DNA from: a bacterium
GTDB lineage: Bacteria > Vulcanimicrobiota > Xenobia > Xenobiales > JADMJV01
Assembly: GCA_018266105.1 (NCBI GenBank)
Contig: JAFEBA010000069.1
Coordinates: 1 to 64,000, forward strand
DNA: 64,000 nucleotides
Reading direction: 5' to 3'
This document shows positions 43,474 through 52,033 of the stretch, in pieces. The position numbers were made by a program, and so were the translations under genes. Numbering within the stretch: the stretch's first letter is position 1; each line of letters starts with the position of its first letter. A model generated the notes under the pieces. That model worked only from the letters and a program-made list of their open reading frames with translations, had not been told where the DNA came from and made no database searches.

Positions 43474-44671
43474 CCAACTGTTGATAAGACCCAAAGGCGT
43501 CTTCCTCACCCAGACGGTCGAGCGGGCTGTCCGGGTCCTCGCCTGGCGCAAAGTCTCGTAAAATCTCGTATTTTGTGTTGCGCTGGGCCGGCTGACGTCC
43601 CAATTCTTCGATCAGTTGATGCAAAACAGCCGGGCTGGTCCGCTGCCCGTGGGCCGAACCGGCCGCGGTGGAAATGCTTTCGTTCATGAGCGTCCCGCCC
43701 AGGTCATTCACCCCGGTCATCAGCATGGCCTGGGCCAGCTTCATGCCTTCCTTCACCCAGGAGACCTGCAAATTACGGATGCGAGTGCCGAGGAAGACGC
43801 GCGCCAGCGCGTGCACACGCAGCACTTCCAATCCGCTAGCTCCGGCGCGCACGCCAGGGTTCTTACGCAAATACATAGGAGCTTCACTATGGACAAAGCC
43901 GAGCGGCACGAACTCGGTGAATCCGCCCGTCTCCTCCTGCAGATTGCGCAACAGCAACATATGCTGCAGCCAGTGTTCCGGCTCTTCCACGAAGCCATAC
44001 ATCATGGTGGAAGTGGTGGGCAAACCCAGAGAGTGGGCTCCGCGAATGACCTCCAACCACTGTTCTACGGAAATCCGTCCCGGCGCCACCTGATCGCGCA
44101 ATCCCGCGATCAGCAATTCCGCCGAAGTGCCCGGAAGGCTGTCCAAACCGGCGGCTTTCAGCTCCTGGAGGTATTCTAAAATCGAGCAGCGAGAGCGAAC
44201 CGCTCCGTAGAGCACTTCTTCAGGCGAGAAAGCATGCATCAGCAACCCGGGAAACAGGGCCTTGATTTTACGCGTAAGCTGGATGTAGAGGTCACCCTCC
44301 ATCTTGGGCGGCAAGCCAGCCTGGATGCAAACCTCGGTGGCCCCGAAATCCACAGCCTGCTGAACGCGCCGCAGAATCTCCTCATCACTGAGGTGGTAAC
44401 CCTCTTCCGTACGGAAATCGCGGCTGAAGGCACAAAAACCACAGTGCTTGATACAAACATTGGTAAAATTGATATTCCGATTGACCACATAGGTGACGCG
44501 ATCACCCACCTGAACCCGACGAAGCTCGTCGGCCACCTGCTGCATGGCCAGCAACTCAGGCCCCATCACCCGAGCCAGCGGGAGAGCCTGCTCGTAGCTG
44601 AGAGTGGCTCCATCCAGGGCCTGACTGAGGGCCTGATAGACCGGTTCCGAGATTCTGTTACGCTGCAACAT
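43430..44671 (-). CDS. cofH: 5-amino-6-ribitylaminouracil-tyrosine 4-hydroxyphenyl transferase (FO synthase subunit 2)
   Basis: A radical SAM enzyme of about 413 residues. The CxxxCxxC cluster site (Cys73, Cys77, Cys80, in NFTNVCIKHCGFCAFSR) is near the N-terminus. The mid-region has STMMYGFVEEPEHW and LNDLGGTLMNESIS-like CofH blocks. It couples a tyrosine-derived fragment to the ribityl-pyrimidine, the first half of FO formation; CofG then closes the ring. ATG 44671 overlaps the end of cofG by 14 bp. Confidence 0.94.
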   Translation of the reverse strand: MLQRNRISEPVYQALSQALDGATLSYEQALPLARVMGPELLAMQQVADELRRVQVGDRVTYVVNRNINFTNVCIKHCGFCAFSRDFRTEEGYHLSDEEILRRVQQAVDFGATEVCIQAGLPPKMEGDLYIQLTRKIKALFPGLLMHAFSPEEVLYGAVRSRCSILEYLQELKAAGLDSLPGTSAELLIAGLRDQVAPGRISVEQWLEVIRGAHSLGLPTTSTMMYGFVEEPEHWLQHMLLLRNLQEETGGFTEFVPLGFVHSEAPMYLRKNPGVRAGASGLEVLRVHALARVFLGTRIRNLQVSWVKEGMKLAQAMLMTGVNDLGGTLMNESISTAAGSAHGQRTSPAVLHQLIEELGRQPAQRNTKYEILRDFAPGEDPDSPLDRLGEEDAFGSYQQLVKSEAHRYRRPVVR

Positions 44672-45758
44672 AGCCGATTCTCTCCGCATTTTCTTGCACC
44701 GCCCGATGCAGACCAGGATCTACCCAGCCAAAATATTCTGGGTAGACCGAAAGGCGAGGCTCCAAGGAATAACCCTCCAGAGCGCAGGTCTCCCGCAAAG
44801 TTTGGATATGCGGCCAGGGAGCCTCGGGATTGATGAAGTCCTGAGTGACCGGACTGATGCCGCCCCAATCGTTGATTCCGGCCCGAATCAACATCCGGTG
44901 GGCCAGGGGAGTGAGATTTGGGGGGGCCTGCACATTCATGTCCGGCAACATCAAACGAGCCACCGCCACCAGGCGCACCAGTTCCCAGTCTTCCATCTCC
45001 AAATGATCGCGCATGACAATGTCGGGCTTGGCCCGAAAGGTCTGCACGATCACCTCCTGGAGATGACCGTACTGTTTGTGGATGCGCTCAATCTCCAGCA
45101 GCGTATCCACCTGCTCCTCCAGGGTCTCCCCGATCCCGGCCAAAATTCCGGTGGTAAATGGAATCTTCAGCTGTCCGGCCTCTTCAAGCATCCGAATGCG
45201 CAAGGCCGGCTCCTTGTCGGGCGCCCCGGCGTGAGCCTGGCCTCGCTCGCGCAGACGCGGACTGACATTCTCCAGCATCAAGCCCATACTCACGTTAACC
45301 GGCCGCAATCTCTCCATCTCCGTCCGGGTCAACAGACCGGCGTTGGTGTGCGGCAACAGTCCGGCATTGAGAGCCACCACGCAGGCTTCGTAGACGTACT
45401 CTGCGGTGGTCTCCACACCCATCCGTCGCAGTTGCTCCTGATAAGTCGGGTAGACCGCTTCGGGACGATCGCCCAGACACATCAGCGCCTCGCTGCAGCC
45501 CGTTTGCACTCCTTGAGCCGAGACCTGGCCGATCTCCTCCAGAGACATGGTGCGCGCCCCGGGATCGCGGGGGCTCTTGCGAAAAGTGCAGTAAGCGCAT
45601 TTATCCCGGCAAAGATTGGTGACCGGCAGAAACACCTTAGGGGAATAGGTCAAACGCTTGCCGGTGCGGGCATCGCGGGCCTGACCGGCGGCGGCCAGCA
45701 ATGTGTCCAGCTCGCCAAAGGGTGTTTGCAGCAGGCGCAGAGCCTCTGAAGCGTTCAC
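44658..45758 (-). CDS. cofG: 7,8-didemethyl-8-hydroxy-5-deazariboflavin synthase (FO synthase subunit 1)
   Basis: A 366-residue radical SAM enzyme with CxxxCxxC at Cys50, Cys54 and Cys57 (TNLCRDKCAYCTF). Further CofG blocks are TGILAGIGETLEEQVDTLLEIERIHKQYGHLQEVIVQTFRAKP (in pieces) and ISPVTQDFINPEAPWP. It turns the CofH product into FO, the chromophore of F420. It lies 42 bp after ribD and overlaps cofH, so these three act in sequence from pyrimidine to deazaflavin. Confidence 0.95.
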   Translation of the reverse strand: MNASEALRLLQTPFGELDTLLAAAGQARDARTGKRLTYSPKVFLPVTNLCRDKCAYCTFRKSPRDPGARTMSLEEIGQVSAQGVQTGCSEALMCLGDRPEAVYPTYQEQLRRMGVETTAEYVYEACVVALNAGLLPHTNAGLLTRTEMERLRPVNVSMGLMLENVSPRLRERGQAHAGAPDKEPALRIRMLEEAGQLKIPFTTGILAGIGETLEEQVDTLLEIERIHKQYGHLQEVIVQTFRAKPDIVMRDHLEMEDWELVRLVAVARLMLPDMNVQAPPNLTPLAHRMLIRAGINDWGGISPVTQDFINPEAPWPHIQTLRETCALEGYSLEPRLSVYPEYFGWVDPGLHRAVQENAERIGYVAA

Positions 45759-45800
45759 CTGTGCCCCCTTCCGCGGGCGCGGTTGGCGCCCTGCCGGGGC

Positions 45801-46940
45801 TTAAGTCGTGATCTCCGGTACAGGCTGGCAGGCAGCCCGCCAGCCGTCCTCGAGTTCACCGTCGAGAACCAGGTCATCCTCCAGCCGGCTCCAGCGAACC
45901 CGCTTGAGCCGATGTGCCTCTTTCATCCAGGCCACGCCCTGGCCGGAGAGGGGTCCCGGAGCCCCACCGGCACCCACCAGAATAGGAGCCACATAAGCCA
46001 GCACGCGCTGCACCAGGCCCTGATCCAGGAAAGACCCGGCCAGACGAGGGCCGCCCTCAACCAGCAGGCTGCGAATGCCCTGACCGTGCAAGTAGTCCAA
46101 CAGCTGGGGCAGGCCGGTGGCCTCAAAAAGCTCGCCACCGGCCTGCAGCATCTGCTCCCGCCAGCTGCCTTCGGCCAGAGGCCCGTAGCCGATCCAGATG
46201 GGACCTCCGGGAGAATTGAAGAGGCGAGCCTGGGCGGAAAGCCGCCCTCGGCGGTCGGCCACCACTCTTACCGGCTGGGGAGCCCCGGCAATGCCCCGAA
46301 CGTTCAGGTGAGGGTCATCCTGAAGAGCCGTACCACTTCCAACCAGGATGGCTTGATGGGCGGAACGCTCTTGATGTACCTGCTGGCGCGAGGCAGGCCC
46401 GCTAATCCAGCGCGAATCGCCATTCTCGGTGGCAACCCGCCCGTCCAGCGTCATGGCATATTTCAAAGTGACGAAGGGACGTTGAGAGACGGCCGCGTGA
46501 AAAAAGAAGCGATTCAGATCCAGGCAGCGCTCGTGCCAGAAGGCTGGACAACCTTCCACCTGGATACCGGCCTGACGCAGCAACTGCGCGCCGCCCCCCT
46601 GGACACGAGGATCGGGATCCAGACTGCCGACCACCACCCTGGCCACCCCCGCCGCCAATAACTGGGGGGCGCAGGGAGGGGTACGGCCGTGATGGCAGCA
46701 GGGCTCAAGATTAATGTAGAGAGTGGCTCCACGGGCAAACTCACCGGCCTGCTCCAAAGCCAGCACCTCGGCGTGACTCTCGCCCGCAGCTCGATGATAG
46801 GCCTGACCAACGATCTCATCACCCCGAACCAGCACGGCCCCAACCATCGGATTCGGGGCTGTGGTCAGCCGGCCACGGGCCGCCAGCTCCAGGCACAGCT
46901 GCATGGCCTGCTCATCCAGTGATGTCCAGGTTAAGCCCAT
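45801..46940 (-). CDS. ribD: Bifunctional riboflavin deaminase/reductase
   Basis: About 379 residues from ATG 46940, which overlaps the end of the WD40 gene by 10 bp; the upstream frame extension is rejected. N-terminal deaminase: NPMVGAVLV, HAE (His56, Glu58) and PCCHHGRTPPC (Cys81, Cys90) form the zinc site. C-terminal reductase: TLKYAMTLDGRVAT, GDSRWISGPASR, DDPHLNVRG and LVEGGPRLAGSFL. Its products feed 5-amino-6-ribitylaminouracil, shared by riboflavin and by CofH, which explains the operon with cofG/cofH. Confidence 0.95.
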   Translation of the reverse strand: MGLTWTSLDEQAMQLCLELAARGRLTTAPNPMVGAVLVRGDEIVGQAYHRAAGESHAEVLALEQAGEFARGATLYINLEPCCHHGRTPPCAPQLLAAGVARVVVGSLDPDPRVQGGGAQLLRQAGIQVEGCPAFWHERCLDLNRFFFHAAVSQRPFVTLKYAMTLDGRVATENGDSRWISGPASRQQVHQERSAHQAILVGSGTALQDDPHLNVRGIAGAPQPVRVVADRRGRLSAQARLFNSPGGPIWIGYGPLAEGSWREQMLQAGGELFEATGLPQLLDYLHGQGIRSLLVEGGPRLAGSFLDQGLVQRVLAYVAPILVGAGGAPGPLSGQGVAWMKEAHRLKRVRWSRLEDDLVLDGELEDGWRAACQPVPEITT

Positions 46941-47893
46941 TTCCAGATCTTGATCAGCCCCTGAGGATGGCCGCTGGCCGCCATTTTGTCCCGCAAACAG
47001 CAAGACCAGCATTCTCCCTGCACCGGCAACCTGACCGGCTCGGCTGGAAAAGCCGAGGGCTTGCGCCAATCAGGCAACTGCTGAATCCCCAGAGTCATCC
47101 CTCCATCCGAGCAACCGGCCATGGCCCGGTTGGCGGTCCCGTCCAGCCAGAGTGCTCGAAGGTCTCCTCCGTAACTGGCGCGCTGGCTGGCCTTGGGATT
47201 GACCCGACAATAGATGTCCAGGCTGCCTCCCATCGCACCCGCCAGCACAAAAGTCGCGTCGCGAGTGAGGGCCAGATTGGTGATTTCTCCCGGCTGGTCT
47301 TTCAAAGTGATCGGATCATCCGGTTTGTTGATATCCCACAGCACCACCCGCACACCCTGGGTGGCCGCGAACCATTTGCCGTCGGGGCTGAAAGCATAGT
47401 AGCGAGGTTCCGGACGGTAGGACACCACCGGCGGAGCCGTCAGAGGCACCAATTTCATCGTCTTGGAATTCCAGAGCATCAGGGTGGTTCGCTCACGTGT
47501 GCCGGCCCACCACTCGCCGTTGGCCGAGACTCCCACCGGGTCAAATTCGGCCGAATATGGTTCCTCAGCTCCCGTCGCCAGCACCACTCGCCGAGTCTGG
47601 CCGTTGTCCACGCAGAGCATGTGAGTGCGGTTGGTGCCCAGCAAATAGGTCTTCTCACTGCGTCCCCAGAGGCGACGATTCTGAGCGATGTTCCAAAGCG
47701 AGAGCGAGCCGTCGCTGGCCCAACTGGCCAGCGTCTTGCCGTCGGCCGCCAGGTCGATCTGTTCCACATTAATGTCCGAGCTGTGGCGCAACTCCTGAAC
47801 CAATTTCCAACTGACGTTAGCGGCCCGGGAACGCCCCTGCAGCAAGCAAAAGCCCATCGCCAGCAAACCCTGATTGAACTCTCTTCTTCTCAT
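46931..47893 (-). CDS. WD40-repeat protein with Tat-like leader
   Basis: A 320-residue protein. MRRREFNQGLLAMGFCLLQG is a twin-arginine-type leader. The rest reads as WD40/quinoprotein-like blades: IDLAADGKTLASWASDGSLSLWN, YAFSPDGKWFAATQGVRVVLWD, LALTRDATFVLAGAMGGSLDIY, and a closing GLIKIWKWA. The beta-propeller probably acts outside the inner membrane in protein contacts. It is the first gene of the ribD-cofG-cofH operon; a direct F420 role is not evident. Confidence 0.75.
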   Translation of the reverse strand: MRRREFNQGLLAMGFCLLQGRSRAANVSWKLVQELRHSSDINVEQIDLAADGKTLASWASDGSLSLWNIAQNRRLWGRSEKTYLLGTNRTHMLCVDNGQTRRVVLATGAEEPYSAEFDPVGVSANGEWWAGTRERTTLMLWNSKTMKLVPLTAPPVVSYRPEPRYYAFSPDGKWFAATQGVRVVLWDINKPDDPITLKDQPGEITNLALTRDATFVLAGAMGGSLDIYCRVNPKASQRASYGGDLRALWLDGTANRAMAGCSDGGMTLGIQQLPDWRKPSAFPAEPVRLPVQGECWSCCLRDKMAASGHPQGLIKIWKWA

Positions 47894-48011
47894 CGCACCT
47901 GCTTCTCAGCCCTTGCATCCGCTCCTTTTTCGGACTCGCCAGGAACCCAGACCCGGCACGAGAAGTTAGTCAGGTTGAAACCCTATTCGGGGTAGGGAAT
48001 GGAGGAAACCG

Positions 48012-48788
48012 ATGACAGACCCTCGCGTCCAGCAAGATCGCGACTACGTATCTTCTGGCTATGCAGAAACCGCCGTTGGAGCGGAACAAGTTTTTGTGCC
48101 GAGTTCGCACATGCGTGTGCTCGACACCGGGAAAAAGGCTGAGGTGATTCGCGAAACCTATCGACTGCTCGCCATTGGCGTGTTCAGCTCGATGGCGACC
48201 GCCTGGCTTGCCTCCCGGTCGGTCTCGCTGGTGATGATGTTGTGCACGCCGATCGGCTTCCTGTTGGCCTTTATGGGCCTGAACATGGTTCCGGCCATGG
48301 CTCTGAATTCGGCTCGCAAAAGTGGCCGCAATGCAGCCCTGGCTCTGGCTCTGGATGGAGCCCTCTCGGGCGTCTGCATCAGCCCGCTGATCTTTCAAGC
48401 GATGCTGATGTCGGGCTCGGGCGCCAACGCTCCCAACCTGGTCCAGTCGGCCCTGGTTGTGACTGCGGCCGTGTTCCTAGGAATCTCCGGTTATATCTAT
48501 CAAAGCGGCACCCAGTTCAACTACGGAAAGGGCTTCGGCGTAGGCCTGGCCTGGACGCTGATGATCGGCATCCCGATCAACGTCTTCTGGTTGGGCAGCG
48601 GCACCTTCGGCCTGATGTTGTGCCTCGGCGTCGGCATCCTGGGAACCCTGCAGTTGCTGTGGGCGACCTCTCGCGTGCTGCATGATCCCGAGTTTAACGA
48701 CCCGGCCTACGGAGCTCTATGCCTCTTTGCCGGATTGTTCAATCTCTTCACCACCATCTTGCGCCTGTTCATGTCCTCACGCCGCTAA
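48012..48788 (+). CDS. Bax-inhibitor-1 (YccA/BI-1) family membrane protein
   Basis: A 258-residue protein with an N-terminal cytosolic ~45 residues and seven hydrophobic segments. The order is typical of BI-1/YccA: KAEVIRETYRLLAIGVFSSMATAWLA, NAALALALDGALSGVCISPLIF, GISGYIYQSGTQFNYGKGF and LCLFAGLFNLFTTILRLFMSSRR. Family members are membrane pH/Ca2+ channels or protease modulators. GGAGGAAAC precedes the ATG. Confidence 0.82.
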   Translation: MTDPRVQQDRDYVSSGYAETAVGAEQVFVPSSHMRVLDTGKKAEVIRETYRLLAIGVFSSMATAWLASRSVSLVMMLCTPIGFLLAFMGLNMVPAMALNSARKSGRNAALALALDGALSGVCISPLIFQAMLMSGSGANAPNLVQSALVVTAAVFLGISGYIYQSGTQFNYGKGFGVGLAWTLMIGIPINVFWLGSGTFGLMLCLGVGILGTLQLLWATSRVLHDPEFNDPAYGALCLFAGLFNLFTTILRLFMSSRR

Positions 48789-48812
48789 CAGGGCGGAGGG
48801 CCAACAGCGAGA

Positions 48813-48841
48813 AAAGGGGCCTCCCTCGAGGTCCTTTTTCT
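48813..48841 (+). terminator. Rho-independent terminator after the BI-1-type gene
   Basis: Stem GGGGCCTC / GAGGTCC(T) with a CCTC loop, bounded by AAAA and TTTTT; it may also work for the opposite strand. Confidence 0.8.
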
Positions 48842-48862
48842 TTTGGCAAGGAGAGTCCGGCA

Positions 48863-49690
48863 ATGATCATCACCGAAAATATCTCGCGCAAGCGCTACCG
48901 CGTGGAGCAGGGCAAGAAGTTCAAAATGAAGGACTGGGACGCCAATGATCGCGAGGGATTGCCGCCCGAAACCCATCTGGTGATTGGCCAGACCGCCCGC
49001 GAAATCGTGCGTATCGAGGATCTCCAGGGCCGCCTGCACGCCGAGCACAAGCACAAGGTGCTGATCGTCTTTCAGGCCACCGACACCGGCGGAAAGGATG
49101 GCAGCATCCGCAAGCTGGCGGGCGGGATGGATCCGGCCGGACTGAAGGTCACCAGCTACAAAGCGCCCAGTGCCCTGGAATACGACCACGACCCGCTCTG
49201 GCGCATTCATCCGCACGTACCCGGCAAAGGCCAGGTGGCCATCTTTAACCGTAGTCACTATGAGGATTACCTGGTGCCCAGGGTCCACAAAATCTTCGAC
49301 GAAAAGCGCTTGGAAAAGCGACTGAATCACCTGCTCCACTTTGAGGAGATGTTGGCCGACGAAGGAGTCTGCATCATCAAGTTCTTCCTACATATCGACA
49401 AGGATGAACAGAAGAAGCGCTTGTTGGCTCGTCAGGAAAACCCCGAGAAACACTGGAAATTTGACCTGGCCGACCTGAAAGAGCGCGACCACTGGGACGA
49501 GTATCAGAAAGCCTACGAGGATATGATGTCCCACACCAGCACCGACCAGGCCCCCTGGTATATCATCCCGGCCAACAACAAGAAGCGCCGGGACCTGGTG
49601 GTGGCCACCATCGTGCGCAAACACCTGGAAGAACTCAATCCACAGTTCCCCAAGGCCGCCTTTGACGTAAGCGAGCTCAAGATCAAGTAA
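48863..49690 (+). CDS. Polyphosphate kinase 2 family protein
   Basis: About 275 residues from ATG 48863 (AAGGAGAG upstream). PPK2 signatures are LIVFQATDTGGKDGSIRKLAGG (P-loop-like, in two parts), VFNRSHYEDYLVPRVH-type block (here AIFNRSHYEDYLVPRV), FFLHIDKDEQKKRL, and WYIIPANNKKRRDLVV. The enzyme uses polyphosphate to phosphorylate nucleotides (ADP/GDP or AMP, depending on class). Single-domain class I or III; class not decided here. Confidence 0.92.
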   Translation: MIITENISRKRYRVEQGKKFKMKDWDANDREGLPPETHLVIGQTAREIVRIEDLQGRLHAEHKHKVLIVFQATDTGGKDGSIRKLAGGMDPAGLKVTSYKAPSALEYDHDPLWRIHPHVPGKGQVAIFNRSHYEDYLVPRVHKIFDEKRLEKRLNHLLHFEEMLADEGVCIIKFFLHIDKDEQKKRLLARQENPEKHWKFDLADLKERDHWDEYQKAYEDMMSHTSTDQAPWYIIPANNKKRRDLVVATIVRKHLEELNPQFPKAAFDVSELKIK

Positions 49691-49730
49691 CCAGCAAGGA
49701 CTGGGAGGCACTGGCAAGAATGCGCTCCCT

Positions 49731-50282
49731 ATGATCGAGAAAACCATTCCGACCGTGCTGCGTCGAGGCTTGTTGGGTGTAGCCTTTTGCTATTTCGCCT
49801 CGCTGGCCATGACTGTGGTGGGCTTCTGCTGGGATCTGCGCTTCGGCCTCTGCCTGCTGCTACTGCAGGCCAATTTCAGCCTGTTCTACTCCATTTGTGC
49901 GCTCTCCAGCGCCGAGGGTCGACGCTTCTTTGCGTGGGCGGCCCGACTGCGATTTCTGACCTTTATCTGCGCGGCCGTGCTGGTGGCGCTGGACCCGAAC
50001 GATCCCTGCAAATGGCTCTCCTGGGCCTGGGTGGTGGGACCCCTGTGGTGGCTGTCTCACGTACTGGGGGGAGCCGGGCTTTACGTGGTTTACCAGGAGT
50101 ATCGGCCAGGAGGAGTCTCCTGGTTGACCCTGGCGGTGCCTCTCTGGGTGGGAGTTCTGCTGGTCAATCCCTTTGGATTGCCGGGCTACCTGGTGCTAGC
50201 CGGCTCGCTTGCCAGCGTCCTGCTCCAGTCGTTTTTGTTCCTCTGGCCGCTTCGGCCCGGCGCCCAGCGGCGCTCCTTCTAA
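49731..50282 (+). CDS. Integral membrane protein of unknown function
   Basis: A 183-residue, strongly hydrophobic protein with about five or six helices (LLGVAFCYFASLAMTVVGF, FGLCLLLLQANFSLFYSIC, WWLSHVLGGAGLYVVY, WLTLAVPLWVGVLLVN and the C-terminal LVLAGSLASVLLQSFLF). No family recognised. It follows the PPK2 gene by 40 bp on the same strand and may be co-transcribed. Confidence 0.6.
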   Translation: MIEKTIPTVLRRGLLGVAFCYFASLAMTVVGFCWDLRFGLCLLLLQANFSLFYSICALSSAEGRRFFAWAARLRFLTFICAAVLVALDPNDPCKWLSWAWVVGPLWWLSHVLGGAGLYVVYQEYRPGGVSWLTLAVPLWVGVLLVNPFGLPGYLVLAGSLASVLLQSFLFLWPLRPGAQRRSF

Positions 50283-50287
50283 CCGGA

Positions 50288-50352
50288 CCGGACCAAGCCA
50301 GTGCCTGGTCCGGCTGCTGCTCATGCGCACCGGCCCCAACCAGTTGGGGCCG
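50288..50352. other. Two strong hairpins between convergent genes
   Basis: CCGGACCA / TGGTCCGG (50288-50313) and a 10-bp perfect CGGCCCCAAC / GTTGGGGCCG (50331-50352). Neither has a T-tract. They probably stop or insulate converging transcription from the 49731 gene and the F420 oxidoreductase pair. Confidence 0.7.
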
Positions 50353-50427
50353 GCGGCGGGTCGTTCATTTGTCATAGCTGGAACCTATCCCGACCGCCTG
50401 CCCCAGATCTGTGTGACAGTTCACAAA

Positions 50428-50809
50428 CTACATACCGGTGGTCTTTTGGATCTCAATCACGTAACGCACCCGTTGCTCGTCCGGCTGGCGGTATGGGTAA
50501 GTCTCCACACCCATGTAAGCCTTGGCCAGCTCGTCGATCATTTTCTCGGCGTTGGGGGCCTTCCTCAATCTCGACCACCTTGCCCCGCAGTTCCAAGTAG
50601 CGATAGCCGTTCTTGGGATCAACCACGGACAAAGCCACCTGAGGGTTGGCGCGCATATTACGGTCCTTCAACCGTCCCTTGGCTGAATTCACTTCCAGCT
50701 TTCCGTTCAGGTAGCGAAACCAGACGGGAGTAGACTGAACACTGCCATCTTCCCCCAGAGTGGCCAGATGGCCGAACAGATTCGAGGTGAGCAAGTCTTC
50801 ATTCTTCAT
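50428..50809 (-). pseudogene. F420-dependent PPOX-family oxidoreductase, frameshifted
   Basis: The 5' part (SNLFGHLATLGEDGSVQSTPVWFRYLNG, KDRNMRANPQVALSVVDPKNGYRYLELRGKVVEIEE) is a normal start for class I F420-dependent pyridoxamine-oxidase-like proteins. The matching end, APNAEKMIDELAKAYMG then VETYPYRQPDEQRVRYVIE, lies in a different frame. One extra base around the GGCCCCC run near 50564-50570 would join them. This could be a real recent frameshift or a sequencing error in a homopolymer. The gene is just 1 bp downstream of the luciferase-like F420 gene, so both belong to one operon. Confidence 0.8.
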
Positions 50810-50810
50810 A

Positions 50811-51986
50811 TTAGAGTCCTACTTTCTTCCAAATATCCAGATCCCTCGGCAAGAGACGACGCATGAGGCCGAACTTGCGCAGCGGTTGGATTAAAACGTT
50901 CATCGCCCGAGCGAAAGCGGTGGGAGGACGGCCGGTGAACTCGGGCATCACCTCACAGGCAAACCAGACGATGGACGAGATCACATCGGGGCTGGCATTG
51001 GTCAGTTCGAAATGAGTGACGCCAGCGTTGACGTATTTGCGAACCTGCTCGCGGATCTGCGAGGCCGGACCGGCCACCACAAAGCGGCTGAGCATTTCGT
51101 CTGGCAGCCAGCGGCAATATTCTTCATACAAGCGCAGCGATTCCGGGTCGGCCGGGTTGACAGTATGGTAGCCCACCCCGCGGAGATGCTCGGGGGGATT
51201 CCACTCCATCCCCATTTGCTGAATGGCGGGCTCCCACACCAGGGCGCCCGCGTAGGGTCGCACCGCCGCGGCCAGCTGCTGCTGACTGGGCTGATCCGGG
51301 CCGTCAAAGAGAGCGAAGGCAAAGGGCACACCGCGATCGATTTGATTGGGATTTCGCCCCGCCTCCAGAGCCGACTTGCGGATACCCGAGAAGTAATCAT
51401 CATAATGAGAGGGAGGGATGACCACCGGCTTCCAGCCATCCGCCACCTGGCCAGCCAGACGTTGCATCTGAGGACCCAGGGCGGCCAGATGCACAGGAAT
51501 CTTCCTCCCTTTCCAAGGGCGCACGCTCAGGCGGGCACCCTTCAACTGAAAGAACGCTCCCTGGTGGTCCACCGCGTAACCGCCCATTAACCCGTGAAAG
51601 ACCTCGATAAACTCGCGAACCCGGCCCACCTTGCGGTCTTTCCACTGAAAGCCGAAGGCGTCGAGGTTCATGGCCTCGCCGCTACCCAGACCCACGATCA
51701 GTCGGCCGCGACTGAGCTGATCCAAAGTGGCTGCGCGCTGCGCAAAGATTGCGGGATGCAGTCGGTGAGGATCGGACACGGCCGTGCCCAATTGGATGCG
51801 CCGGGTGTGAGTGGCCACAGCCGCCATCACGGTCCAGGCGTCCACACCCTCGGCCTGATCAAGAAATGTTAAATGGTCGGGAAACCAGAGCGTATCGTAG
51901 CCCAGACGCTCGCATAAAACCGACAGTTTGATTTGCTCTTGCAGGGGAGCATGAGCAACGATACACATTCCGAACTTGGGTCGCAT
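50811..51986 (-). CDS. LLM-class (luciferase-like) F420-dependent oxidoreductase
   Basis: About 391 residues from ATG 51986. TIM-barrel features: KFGMCIVAHAPLQEQIKLSVLCERLGYDTLWFPDHL, RIQLGTAVSDPHRLHPAIFAQRAATLDQLSRGRLIVGLGSGE and VHLAALGPQMQRLAGQVADGW. These proteins use reduced F420 (or FMN) to move hydride onto diverse substrates. F420 dependence is likely here because cofG/cofH are in the same region and a PPOX partner is next door. Substrate unknown. Divergent from the ATP-grasp gene at 52034. Confidence 0.9.
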   Translation of the reverse strand: MRPKFGMCIVAHAPLQEQIKLSVLCERLGYDTLWFPDHLTFLDQAEGVDAWTVMAAVATHTRRIQLGTAVSDPHRLHPAIFAQRAATLDQLSRGRLIVGLGSGEAMNLDAFGFQWKDRKVGRVREFIEVFHGLMGGYAVDHQGAFFQLKGARLSVRPWKGRKIPVHLAALGPQMQRLAGQVADGWKPVVIPPSHYDDYFSGIRKSALEAGRNPNQIDRGVPFAFALFDGPDQPSQQQLAAAVRPYAGALVWEPAIQQMGMEWNPPEHLRGVGYHTVNPADPESLRLYEEYCRWLPDEMLSRFVVAGPASQIREQVRKYVNAGVTHFELTNASPDVISSIVWFACEVMPEFTGRPPTAFARAMNVLIQPLRKFGLMRRLLPRDLDIWKKVGL

Positions 51987-52033
51987 CCAGCCTCCGCAGG
52001 GTACTTTGGGCATGCCTGGAATGGACCTCCCCC

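Noticed and set aside
44694-45749. 351-codon plus-strand frame opposite cofG
   Set aside because: cofG has the radical SAM cysteines and operon context; the opposite frame is a codon-usage shadow.
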